Part shown: piece after piece, positions 1 to 5,420 of the stretch | How the letters are laid out: every line of letters starts with the position of its first letter | How positions within the stretch are numbered: the first letter of the stretch is position 1 | Assembly: GCA_043749095.1 (NCBI GenBank) | Contig: JAYVEB010000075.1 | Coordinates: forward strand, 1 to 5,420 | DNA length: 5,420 nt | Reading direction: 5' to 3' | Source of the DNA: PBB1 sp043749095 | Lineage (GTDB): Bacteria > Pseudomonadota > Gammaproteobacteria > Burkholderiales > Burkholderiaceae_C | The notes under the pieces: model-generated | What the model was told of the DNA's origin: nothing | The model's database searches: none | Seen by the model: only the letters and a program-made list of their open reading frames with translations | Translations under genes and position numbers: made by a program

Positions 1-2
1 CC

Positions 3-89
3 TTCGTCGACGCCCACCGCCTGGTGGCGCTGTTCTTCGGCGCGATGGGTATCAACGAGCACGCGACGGTCAAGGTTCGTACCGTCTGA
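3..89 (+). CDS. C-terminal end of an unidentified protein (5' end outside window)
   Basis: An open frame enters from the left edge and ends at a TGA at 87-89. It gives a 28-residue tail that starts FVDAHRLVALFFGAMG and ends in KVRTV. Nearly every codon ends in G or C, as in the other genes here, and the other two forward frames lack this pattern, so I take it as genuine coding sequence. The tail contains no motif I recognise, and I do not assign a family. The gene lies 77 bases upstream of hslV in the same orientation, so read-through into hslV is possible, although a small hairpin and a promoter-like element lie between them. Confidence 0.7.
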   Translation, partial: FVDAHRLVALFFGAMGINEHATVKVRTV

Positions 90-98
90 TCGTGCGGC

Positions 99-113
99 CG
101 GGCGCTGCGCCCG
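99..113 (+). terminator. Weak hairpin after the upstream partial gene
   Basis: CGGGCGCTGCGCCCG forms a perfect 6-bp G+C stem with a 3-base loop, starting 10 bases after the upstream stop codon. There is no U-tract directly after it; the nearest T-rich stretch, TCTTT, starts 10 bases later. It could be a weak or Rho-assisted terminator, or only a GC-rich inverted repeat. The position between a stop codon and a likely promoter is the main support. Confidence 0.3.
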
Positions 114-131
114 AATCGACCGTCTTTCCTG

Positions 132-161
132 ATTGAAACCTGCGGCTTCGCCCGCATAACT
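132..161 (+). promoter_or_regulatory. Candidate hslVU promoter, sigma32-like
   Basis: TTGAAA at 133-138 is followed after 13 bases by CCGCATAA at 152-159. This resembles the heat-shock sigma32 pattern (CTTGAAA, 13-14 bases, CCCCATNT): the full TTGAAA is present, as are five of the seven fixed -10 bases. The same bases can be read as a sigma70 site (TTGAAA, 16 bases, CATAAC at 155-160, a 4/6 match to TATAAT). HslVU is a known sigma32 target in E. coli, which favours the heat-shock reading. Either way, transcription would start at roughly 164-168, essentially on the hslV ATG. This is a motif match by eye only. Confidence 0.4.
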
Positions 162-166
162 GCTCC

Positions 167-721
167 ATGGACAACGCCAACGGCCCTCCCAGTTTTCACG
201 GCACCACCATCGTCAGCGTGAGGCGCGGCCCCGTGGTGGCGCTCGGCGGTGATGGGCAGGTGACGCTGGGCCACATCGTCATCAAGTCATCCGCGCGCAA
301 GGTGCGCAAGCTGTACCGCGAGCAGGTGCTGGCCGGTTTCGCTGGCGCCACAGCCGACGCCTTCACGCTGTTCGAGCGCTTCGAATCCAAGCTCGAAAAG
401 CACCAGGGGCACTTGGTGCGCGCGGCCATCGAGCTGACCCGCGACTGGCGCACCGACCGCGTGCTGCGCCGCCTGGAAGCGATGCTGGCAGTGGCCGACG
501 CGACCGCTTCGCTGATCATCACCGGCAACGGCGATGTGCTCGAACCTGAGCACGGCATCGTCGCGATCGGCTCTGGTGGTGCCTATGCGCAGGCCGCCGC
601 CCGCGCGCTGATCGCACACACCGAGCTGTCGCCCCATGACGTGGTGAAGAGGTCGCTGGAAATTGCCGGCGACATCTGCATCTACACCAACCAGTCGCAC
701 ACGATCGAGACCCTGGGATGA
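167..721 (+). CDS. hslV: HslV (ClpQ), peptidase subunit of the HslUV protease
   Basis: This is the threonine peptidase of the cytoplasmic HslUV (ClpYQ) ATP-dependent protease. In the family it forms a double hexameric ring that degrades substrates unfolded by HslU. The protein has 184 residues. A 12-residue propeptide ends in His11-Gly12, and Thr13-Thr14 then begin the mature enzyme, Thr13 being the catalytic nucleophile. Counting from Thr13 as residue 1, the family residues Asp17, Lys28 and Lys33 are all present (D29, K40 and K45 of the precursor). GDGQ (28-31 region), GSGG (135-138) and AGDICIYTN (167-175) are also conserved. The start is fixed: an in-frame TGA lies at 134-136, no other start codon precedes the Thr, and no Shine-Dalgarno sequence is visible before the ATG. 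The propeptide is longer than the single Met of E. coli. The stop overlaps the hslU start. Confidence 0.97.
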   Translation: MDNANGPPSFHGTTIVSVRRGPVVALGGDGQVTLGHIVIKSSARKVRKLYREQVLAGFAGATADAFTLFERFESKLEKHQGHLVRAAIELTRDWRTDRVLRRLEAMLAVADATASLIITGNGDVLEPEHGIVAIGSGGAYAQAAARALIAHTELSPHDVVKRSLEIAGDICIYTNQSHTIETLG

Positions 722-2079
722 GCATGCCGATGAGCAGCAACATGACGCCGCAGGAGATCGTCTCCGAGCTTGATCGCCACATCGTCGGCCAGCACGACGC
801 CAAACGCGCGGTGGCCATTGCCTTGCGCAACCGCTGGCGTCGCCAGCAGGTCGATGAGCCGTTGCGCAGCGAGATCACGCCGAAGAACATCCTGATGATC
901 GGCCCGACCGGCGTGGGCAAGACCGAGATCGCGCGGCGCCTCGCGCGGCTGGCTGACGCGCCGTTCATCAAGGTCGAGGCGACCAAGTTCACCGAGGTCG
1001 GTTACGTCGGCAAGGATGTCGATTCGATCATCCGCGACCTCGTCGAAACGGCGATCAAGCAGCAGCGCGAATCCGCGATGCGCCGCCAGCGCTCGCGCGC
1101 CGAGGACGCCGCCGAAGACCGCATCCTCGACATCCTGGTGCCTGCAGCCCCGTCGTCGTCAGCGCCACGCGGCGATCCTGCGGCAGCGGCGGCGCCCGCC
1201 GACAACACCGCCCGCCAGGTGATGCGCAAGCGGCTGCGCGAAGGCGCGCTGGACGACAAGGACATCGAGATCGACCTTGCCGAGCCCAAGCCTCAACTTC
1301 GAATCATGGGCCCGGCCGGCATGGGAGACATGGCTGACCAGCTGCAGGGCCTGTTCGCCAGTGCGAGTGGCCCCAGGCGCAAGTTGCGCAAGTTGAAGAT
1401 CGGCGAGGCGCGGCTGCTGTTGGTCGAGGACGAGGCGGCCAAGCTGGTCAACGAGGAAGACATCAAGACAGCCGCGCTGCTGCAGACCGAGCAAAACGGC
1501 ATCGTCTTCATCGACGAGATCGACAAGGTCGCCTCACGCAACGAGACCAGCGGCACCGACGTGTCCCGACAAGGCGTGCAGCGCGACCTGCTGCCACTGG
1601 TCGAAGGCACCGCGGTCAGCACCAAGTACGGCATCGTCAAGACCGATCACATCCTGTTCATCGCCTCGGGTGCGTTCCACCTGGCCAAGCCCAGCGACCT
1701 GATTCCCGAGTTGCAAGGCCGCTTCCCGATCCGCGTCGAGCTGGGCTCGCTCAGCGTCGACGATTTCGAGGCGATCCTCACGCAGACACACGCCAGCCTG
1801 GTCAAGCAGTATCAGGCGCTCCTTGCGACCGAAGGCGTCACCTTGCAGATCACGCCGGAGGGCATCCGCCGGCTGGCGCAGATTGCCTATGACGTCAACG
1901 AACGTACCGAGAACATCGGCGCGCGGCGTCTGGCCACCGTGATGGAGCGGCTGCTCGACGAGGTCAGCTTCGATGCGCCCAATCGCAACGGCCAGACCAT
2001 CACACTCGGTGCGGCCGAGGTCGATGCCAAATTGGCTGAACTGGCCCAGAACGAAGACCTGTCGCGCTACATCCTGTAG
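718..2079 (+). CDS. hslU: HslU (ClpY), AAA+ ATPase subunit of the HslUV protease
   Basis: This is the hexameric AAA+ unfoldase that recognises, unfolds and threads proteins into HslV. It has 453 residues, against 443 in E. coli. Walker A GPTGVGKT is at 62-69 and the pore loop GYVG at 95-98. The intermediate (I) domain spans about 115-245, Walker B ends in Asp266-Glu267 within GIVFIDEIDK, the arginine finger is Arg335 in ELQGRFP, and sensor 2 is the arginine after GA in NIGARR (Arg403). The C-terminus EDLSRYIL is the conserved tail that docks into HslV. The I-domain has a low-complexity Ala/Pro/Ser stretch at about 142-162, the probable source of the extra length. The ATG overlaps the hslV stop as ATGA, with GAGA (707-710) as a modest ribosome binding site, so translation is probably coupled. 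In-frame ATGs at 724, 730 and 742 are alternative starts, and the last matches the MTP(Q/R)EIVSEL conserved start region. Confidence 0.97.
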   Translation: MSMPMSSNMTPQEIVSELDRHIVGQHDAKRAVAIALRNRWRRQQVDEPLRSEITPKNILMIGPTGVGKTEIARRLARLADAPFIKVEATKFTEVGYVGKDVDSIIRDLVETAIKQQRESAMRRQRSRAEDAAEDRILDILVPAAPSSSAPRGDPAAAAAPADNTARQVMRKRLREGALDDKDIEIDLAEPKPQLRIMGPAGMGDMADQLQGLFASASGPRRKLRKLKIGEARLLLVEDEAAKLVNEEDIKTAALLQTEQNGIVFIDEIDKVASRNETSGTDVSRQGVQRDLLPLVEGTAVSTKYGIVKTDHILFIASGAFHLAKPSDLIPELQGRFPIRVELGSLSVDDFEAILTQTHASLVKQYQALLATEGVTLQITPEGIRRLAQIAYDVNERTENIGARRLATVMERLLDEVSFDAPNRNGQTITLGAAEVDAKLAELAQNEDLSRYIL

Positions 2080-2092
2080 CGCGAGGCGACTT

Positions 2093-2127
2093 GGCTGCCT
2101 GCCCGTTGAGGGCAGGCGCCTGCAGCC
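2093..2127. terminator. Stem-loop between convergent hslU and fadN-like genes
   Basis: GCCTGCCC (2097-2104) and GGGCAGGC (2110-2117) form a perfect 8-bp stem with the 5-base loop GTTGA. An alternative outer pairing joins GGCTGC (2093-2098) to GCAGCC (2122-2127), and CAGGCGCCTG (2113-2122) is itself palindromic. The stem starts 17 bases after the hslU stop and 10 bases after the minus-strand gene's stop. It is the only strong structure in the 48-base gap, so it probably serves both transcripts. Neither side has a U-tract, so it may work with Rho or as a 3'-end stabiliser rather than as a classic intrinsic terminator. Confidence 0.55.
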
Positions 2128-4536
2128 TCAGTTCCTGACTGGCTTGCCGGTGCTGAGCATCCCCATGATCCGTTCCTGGGTCTTCGGATGCTCAAGCAGC
2201 CCGCAGAAATGCTGGCGCTCCAGCGCCATCAGGTAGTCCTCGCTGACCAGCGAGCCGGCATCGACATCGCCGCCGCACAGCACCAGGGCGATCAGCGACG
2301 CGATGTGGAAATCGTGCGCGCTGATGAAGCCGCCGTCGCGCATGTTGACCAGCTGCGCCTGGATGGTCGCGGCGCCGTCGCGCCCGGCCACCGGGAACAG
2401 CCGCTTCGCCGGCGGCCGATAGCCGCTGTCGAACAAGGCTTTGGCCTGGGTGAGTGCGACGAACAGCAGCTCGTCCTTGTGCGGCACGATCACATCGCTC
2501 CACAGCAGGTAGCCGAGCTGGCGGCTGTCGATCGCACTGGTGCCGACCTTGGCCATAGCCGCCGTCGTGAAGCCGTCCTTCAGGAAGGTCAGTAGGTCGG
2601 CATTGGCGTTGCCCGCAGCGGCCATCTCGGCCGCACGGCGTGCAATGTAGGTCAGGCCGCCGGCGCCCGGCAGCAGGCCGACACCGACCTCGACCAGCCC
2701 GATGTAGCTCTCCATCGCCGCGACGCGCTTCGCGCAATGCACGGCCAGCTCGCAGCCGCCGCCGAGCGCCAGGCCGCGGATCGCCGCAACCACCGGCACC
2801 GTCGCATAGCGCGCGCGCAGCATCGCGTCCTGCAGTTTCTTTTCTTCGGGCGCGATGCCCTTCGCTCCGCTCTTCATGAACACCGGCATCAGCGCTTCGA
2901 GGTTGGCGCCGGCCGAGAACACATCGTCGGGCGACCAGATCACCAGGCCCTTGTAGCCTTCCTCGGCCAGGCCGACGGCCTTCACCAGCCCTTCTGTGAC
3001 GGCCGGGCTGATCAGGTGCAGCTTGGAGGTGATGCTCGCGATCAGCACCTCGCCGTCCAGCGTCCACACCCGCAGCTCGTCGGTCTTGAAAAGCTCGGTG
3101 CCCGATTCCAGCGCCGACGGGGCGCCTGAGCCGAACACGGCCTCACGGAAGTGCTGGCGCTCGTACACCGGCAGGGTGCTCGGCGCGACCCAGCGCATGT
3201 GTGCCGCGCTCCACGACCCCATCGAATGGTGCACGCCACCGTGGGTCGGTACCGGGCCTTCGAGCACCCACGTCGGCAAGGGGGCTGCACACAGTGCCTT
3301 GCCGGCGGCGATATCTTCCTGGATCCATTGCGTTACCTGGGTCCAGCCGGCCGCCTGCCACAGCTCGAACGGGCCCTGGGTGAATCCGAAACCCCAGCGC
3401 ATCGCGAAGTCGATGTCGCGCGCGCTGTCGGCCACGTCGGCCAGGTGCACCGCGCTGTAGTGGAAGCTGTCACGCAGCACCGCCCACAGAAACTGCGCCT
3501 GCGGGTGGCTCGATTCGCGCAACAGGCGAAGCCGCTCTGCGGGCGGCTTCTTCAGGATGCGCGCGACCCCCTCGTCGGCCACGCCGCCGCCGGGCACATA
3601 GGCACCGGTGGCGGTGTCGAACCGAAGAATGTCCTTGCCGACCTTCTTGTAGAAGCCGGCACCGGTCTTCTGCCCGAGCGTGCCCTGGGCCATCAGCGCG
3701 GCGAGCACCGGCGGCGTCGCGTAGCTGCCGTAGAAAGGGTCGTTGGATCGGTCAGGCCCGAGGTTGTCCTGCAGGGTCTTGATGACATGGGCCAGCGTGT
3801 CCAGGCCGACCACGTCGGCGGTGCGGAAGGTGCCGCTGCTGGCGCGGCCGAGCTTCTTGCCGGTCAAGTCGTCGACCACGTCGTAGCTCAGGCCGAACAG
3901 CTCGGCTTCTTTCATCACCGCCAGCATGCCGGCGACGCCGACGCGGTTGGCGATGAAATTCGGCGTGTCCTTGGCACGCACCACGCCCTTGCCGAGCGCA
4001 GTGGTCACGAAGGCTTCTAGCTGGTCGAGGATGTCGGGCAGCGTGGTGGGCGCCGGAATCAACTCGACCAGCGCCATGTAGCGCGGCGGGTTGAAGAAAT
4101 GGATGCCGCAAAAGCGCGGCTGGATCGCCTCGGGCAGCACCGCGCCGAGTTGGGTGATGCTCAGCCCCGAGGTGTTGCTGGCAACGATCGCGTTGGGTGC
4201 CACGAACGGGGCGATCTTGGTGTACAGGTCGAGCTTCCAGTCCATGCGCTCGGCGATCGCCTCGATGATCAGGTCGCAGTCGCGCAGCTGTTCGAGGTCC
4301 TCCTCGTAGTTGGCCTGGACGATCAGCACCGCATCGTCGTTGATGCCCAGCGGCGCCGGCTTCAGCCTCTTCAGGCCCTCGACGGCCTTGGCGACGATGC
4401 CGTTCTTCGCACCGTCTTTGGCCGGCAGGTCGAACAGCACCACCGGCACCCGCACGTTGGCAAGGTGGGCGGCGATCTGGGCGCCCATGACGCCGGCACC
4501 CAGCACGGCGACCTTGCGGACGGTAAATCGTTTCAT
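2128..4536 (-). CDS. fadN: Bifunctional 3-hydroxyacyl-CoA dehydrogenase / enoyl-CoA hydratase, FadN (YusL) type
   Basis: This cytoplasmic beta-oxidation enzyme hydrates trans-2-enoyl-CoA and then oxidises (S)-3-hydroxyacyl-CoA with NAD. It has 802 residues. The NAD-binding Rossmann domain comes first, with GAGVMG at 13-18. The SNTSG motif is at 120-124, and the catalytic pair is His146 (in HFFNP) and Glu158, with the usual 12-residue spacing. The helical dehydrogenase C-terminal domains follow at about 190-300 and 345-400. A linker leads to a crotonase (enoyl-CoA hydratase) domain at about 485-690, with SAGANL (541-546) and GGGCE (592-596) forming the oxyanion hole. Glu596 and Glu616 match the two catalytic glutamates, 20 residues apart as in rat hydratase, so hydratase activity is expected. 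This domain order is the reverse of E. coli FadB and matches Bacillus FadN, whose length (about 790) and GKPVRN ending, as I recall them, also fit. GGAG at 4542-4545 lies 5 bases before the ATG. The symbol is by resemblance; many annotations give none. Confidence 0.93.
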   Translation of the reverse strand: MKRFTVRKVAVLGAGVMGAQIAAHLANVRVPVVLFDLPAKDGAKNGIVAKAVEGLKRLKPAPLGINDDAVLIVQANYEEDLEQLRDCDLIIEAIAERMDWKLDLYTKIAPFVAPNAIVASNTSGLSITQLGAVLPEAIQPRFCGIHFFNPPRYMALVELIPAPTTLPDILDQLEAFVTTALGKGVVRAKDTPNFIANRVGVAGMLAVMKEAELFGLSYDVVDDLTGKKLGRASSGTFRTADVVGLDTLAHVIKTLQDNLGPDRSNDPFYGSYATPPVLAALMAQGTLGQKTGAGFYKKVGKDILRFDTATGAYVPGGGVADEGVARILKKPPAERLRLLRESSHPQAQFLWAVLRDSFHYSAVHLADVADSARDIDFAMRWGFGFTQGPFELWQAAGWTQVTQWIQEDIAAGKALCAAPLPTWVLEGPVPTHGGVHHSMGSWSAAHMRWVAPSTLPVYERQHFREAVFGSGAPSALESGTELFKTDELRVWTLDGEVLIASITSKLHLISPAVTEGLVKAVGLAEEGYKGLVIWSPDDVFSAGANLEALMPVFMKSGAKGIAPEEKKLQDAMLRARYATVPVVAAIRGLALGGGCELAVHCAKRVAAMESYIGLVEVGVGLLPGAGGLTYIARRAAEMAAAGNANADLLTFLKDGFTTAAMAKVGTSAIDSRQLGYLLWSDVIVPHKDELLFVALTQAKALFDSGYRPPAKRLFPVAGRDGAATIQAQLVNMRDGGFISAHDFHIASLIALVLCGGDVDAGSLVSEDYLMALERQHFCGLLEHPKTQERIMGMLSTGKPVRN

Positions 4537-4551
4537 GGCGACTCCGAGAGG

Positions 4552-4567
4552 TTGAGACTCGATTCAA
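4552..4567. promoter_or_regulatory. Imperfect inverted repeat TTGA-N8-TCAA upstream of the fadN-like gene
   Basis: TTGAGACTCGATTCAA reads as TTGA, 8 bases, TCAA, and 10 of its 16 positions agree with the reverse complement. It lies 16-31 bases upstream of the fadN-like ATG, just before the ribosome binding site. Fatty acid degradation genes are often controlled by TetR- or GntR-type repressors that bind such repeats, but I cannot match this one to a known FadR, PsrA or FadP motif. No convincing promoter accompanies it. It may be chance. Confidence 0.15.
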
Positions 4568-4575
4568 GCGCTGAG

Positions 4576-4601
4576 AAAATGCTGCGCCGGGCAGGCGGCG
4601 C
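4576..4601 (-). terminator. Terminator-like hairpin between acyl-CoA dehydrogenase and fadN-like gene
   Basis: Read on the minus strand, GCGCCG (4601-4596), the 6-base loop CCTGCC and CGGCGC (4589-4584) form a 6-bp all-G/C stem. AGCA and then TTTT (4579-4576) follow. The stem begins about 20 bases after the acyl-CoA dehydrogenase stop. The stem is short, the U-run has only four bases and it is offset by four. I therefore read it as a weak intrinsic terminator or attenuator that would lower, not abolish, transcription into the fadN-like gene. It could also mark an RNA processing site. Confidence 0.4.
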
Positions 4602-4620
4602 CCACTCTTCAGAACAACGG

Positions 4621-5420
4621 TCAGAACAGCGATTCATCCATCGCCATCAGCGGCTTCACACCCGCGCGGGCGCTGCGGATCAGTGCCGCCGTCTCGGGCA
4701 GCAGGTAGGCGAAATAGAAGCGCGCGGTGGCCAGCTTGGCCTTGTAGAACGGATCGTCGCCGGCCTGGTGATCGAGTGCCACCCGCGCCATCCGCGTCCA
4801 GAAGTAGGCGAACACCAGGTGCCCGGCCACGCGCAGGTAGTCGACCGCTGCCGCACCCACTTCGTCGGGGTTGCCAAAGGCCTTCAGGCCCAGCTCGGTG
4901 CTCAGCTTGGTGACCTTCTCGCCCAGGTCGGCCAGTGGATTGATGAACTCCAGCATCGCCGGGTCGCTACCTTCCTCATGGATCAACTTCTGTACCAGCT
5001 CGACGAGCTTCTTCAGCTTCTTGCCCTTGTCCAGCAGCACCTTGCGCCCGAGCAGGTCGAGCGACTGGATCGTGTTGGTGCCCTCGTAGATCATGTTGAT
5101 GCGCGCATCGCGAACGAACTGCTCCATGCCCCATTCGCGCACATAGCCGTGGCCGCCGAAGACCTGCAAGCAGTGCGAGGTGGCGATCCAGGCGTTGTCG
5201 GTCAGGAAGGCCTTGACGATCGGCGTCAGCAGCGCCACCAGGTCGGCGGCATCCTCCTTGACCGCCTCGTCGGTCGAAGACAACTCCTGGTCGATCAACA
5301 GTGCGGTGAAGACCGCCAGTGCACGGCCGCCTTCGGCATAGGCGCGCGCGGTCAGCAGCATCCTGCGCACGTCGGGATGCACGATGATCGGATCGGCCGG
5401 CTTGTCCGGCGCCTTTGCGC
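4621..5420 (-). CDS. Acyl-CoA dehydrogenase, large (about 600-residue) type, C-terminal part (5' end outside window)
   Basis: This FAD-dependent enzyme makes trans-2-enoyl-CoA from acyl-CoA, the first step of beta-oxidation. The last 266 codons are present and the frame is open to the right edge. The GTG at 5382 is an internal valine in PIIVHPDVRR, not the start. The C-terminal helical catalytic domain is recognisable from FGGHGYVREWGMEQFVRDAR through MIYEGTNTIQ. The glutamate of YEGT (codon 5085-5083) is the catalytic base of the family. About 140 further residues form the extra C-terminal helical domain found in long acyl-CoA dehydrogenases (AcylCoA_DH_C type), often labelled DmdC-like or FadE-like; the protein ends in MAMDESLF. 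Chain-length preference and substrate cannot be read from the sequence. The gene lies 84 bases upstream of the fadN-like gene on the same strand, and the two probably share a beta-oxidation operon. Confidence 0.93.
   Translation of the reverse strand, partial: AKAPDKPADPIIVHPDVRRMLLTARAYAEGGRALAVFTALLIDQELSSTDEAVKEDAADLVALLTPIVKAFLTDNAWIATSHCLQVFGGHGYVREWGMEQFVRDARINMIYEGTNTIQSLDLLGRKVLLDKGKKLKKLVELVQKLIHEEGSDPAMLEFINPLADLGEKVTKLSTELGLKAFGNPDEVGAAAVDYLRVAGHLVFAYFWTRMARVALDHQAGDDPFYKAKLATARFYFAYLLPETAALIRSARAGVKPLMAMDESLF

Noticed and set aside
519..992. A 157-codon minus-strand open frame opposite the hslV/hslU junction
   Set aside because: It is antisense to two well-conserved genes, Arg/Ser/Cys-rich and without a recognisable domain.
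2192..3067. A 291-codon minus-strand open frame inside the fadN-like gene, in another frame
   Set aside because: It is an Arg/Gly-rich frame-shifted reading of the crotonase-domain region; the true frame runs unbroken through it with both catalytic glutamates.
3151..4020. A 289-codon open frame on the + strand, antisense to the fadN-like gene
   Set aside because: It lies wholly inside a gene with intact domains on the other strand, its translation has no recognisable motif and is rich in Arg, Ala, Gly and His, and long antisense open frames are expected in GC-rich DNA.
3752..4567. A 271-codon minus-strand open frame overlapping the start of the fadN-like gene
   Set aside because: It is an out-of-frame shadow of the Rossmann domain, Arg-rich and without motifs; the overlapping true frame has GAGVMG, SNTSG and HFFNP in order.
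4546..4567. TTGAAT on the minus strand as the -35 box of a separate fadN promoter
   Set aside because: No acceptable -10 sequence follows at 16-18 bases, and the position would fall across the ribosome binding site and start codon.
4621..5382. Reading the acyl-CoA dehydrogenase as a complete 253-residue protein starting at GTG 5382
   Set aside because: The frame continues to the window edge with sensible residues (KAPDKPADPIIVHPDVRR), and the family needs an N-terminal FAD-binding region, so the gene is cut by the window and not short.
1..5420. tRNA or rRNA genes, CRISPR arrays, insertion sequences, phage or defence genes
   Set aside because: No cloverleaf-like segments, regularly spaced repeats, transposase motifs or terminal repeats were seen; almost all bases are taken by five ordinary genes with uniform composition.

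Overview
The window is GC-rich chromosomal DNA with strongly G/C-ending codons. HslV carries a processed propeptide ending in His-Gly before the catalytic Thr-Thr, and both Hsl proteins look proteobacterial. Together with the neighbouring beta-oxidation genes, this suggests a betaproteobacterium, probably of the order Burkholderiales. That placement is inferred from protein character and base composition, not from a database search.

Layout: (1) positions 3-89 hold the last 28 codons of an unidentified + strand gene. (2) After a 77-base gap with a weak hairpin and a promoter-like element lie hslV (167-721) and hslU (718-2079). They overlap by 4 bases and encode the peptidase and the AAA+ unfoldase of the HslVU (ClpQY) protease. 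(3) A 48-base convergent gap (2080-2127) carries a strong stem-loop that probably ends transcription from both sides. (4) On the minus strand, 4536-2128 encodes an 802-residue bifunctional 3-hydroxyacyl-CoA dehydrogenase/enoyl-CoA hydratase with the dehydrogenase domain first, the FadN (YusL) arrangement. (5) Upstream of it on the same strand, and running off the right edge, is the C-terminal part of an acyl-CoA dehydrogenase of the large (about 600-residue) type. An 84-base gap with a terminator-like hairpin separates the two.

The two halves are functionally independent. The left half is ATP-dependent protein quality control, typically heat-shock regulated. The right half is a fatty acid (acyl-CoA) beta-oxidation operon: the dehydrogenase makes the enoyl-CoA, and the bifunctional protein hydrates it and oxidises the 3-hydroxyacyl-CoA. 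The thiolase that would finish the cycle is not in the window.

All key catalytic residues I could check are present, and there are no frameshifts, mobile elements, RNA genes or CRISPR arrays. I found no evidence of a new biological system. The most interesting detail is the hslV start: it is fixed by an in-frame stop, has no Shine-Dalgarno sequence, and sits where a sigma32-like promoter would start transcription, so the mRNA may be leaderless.
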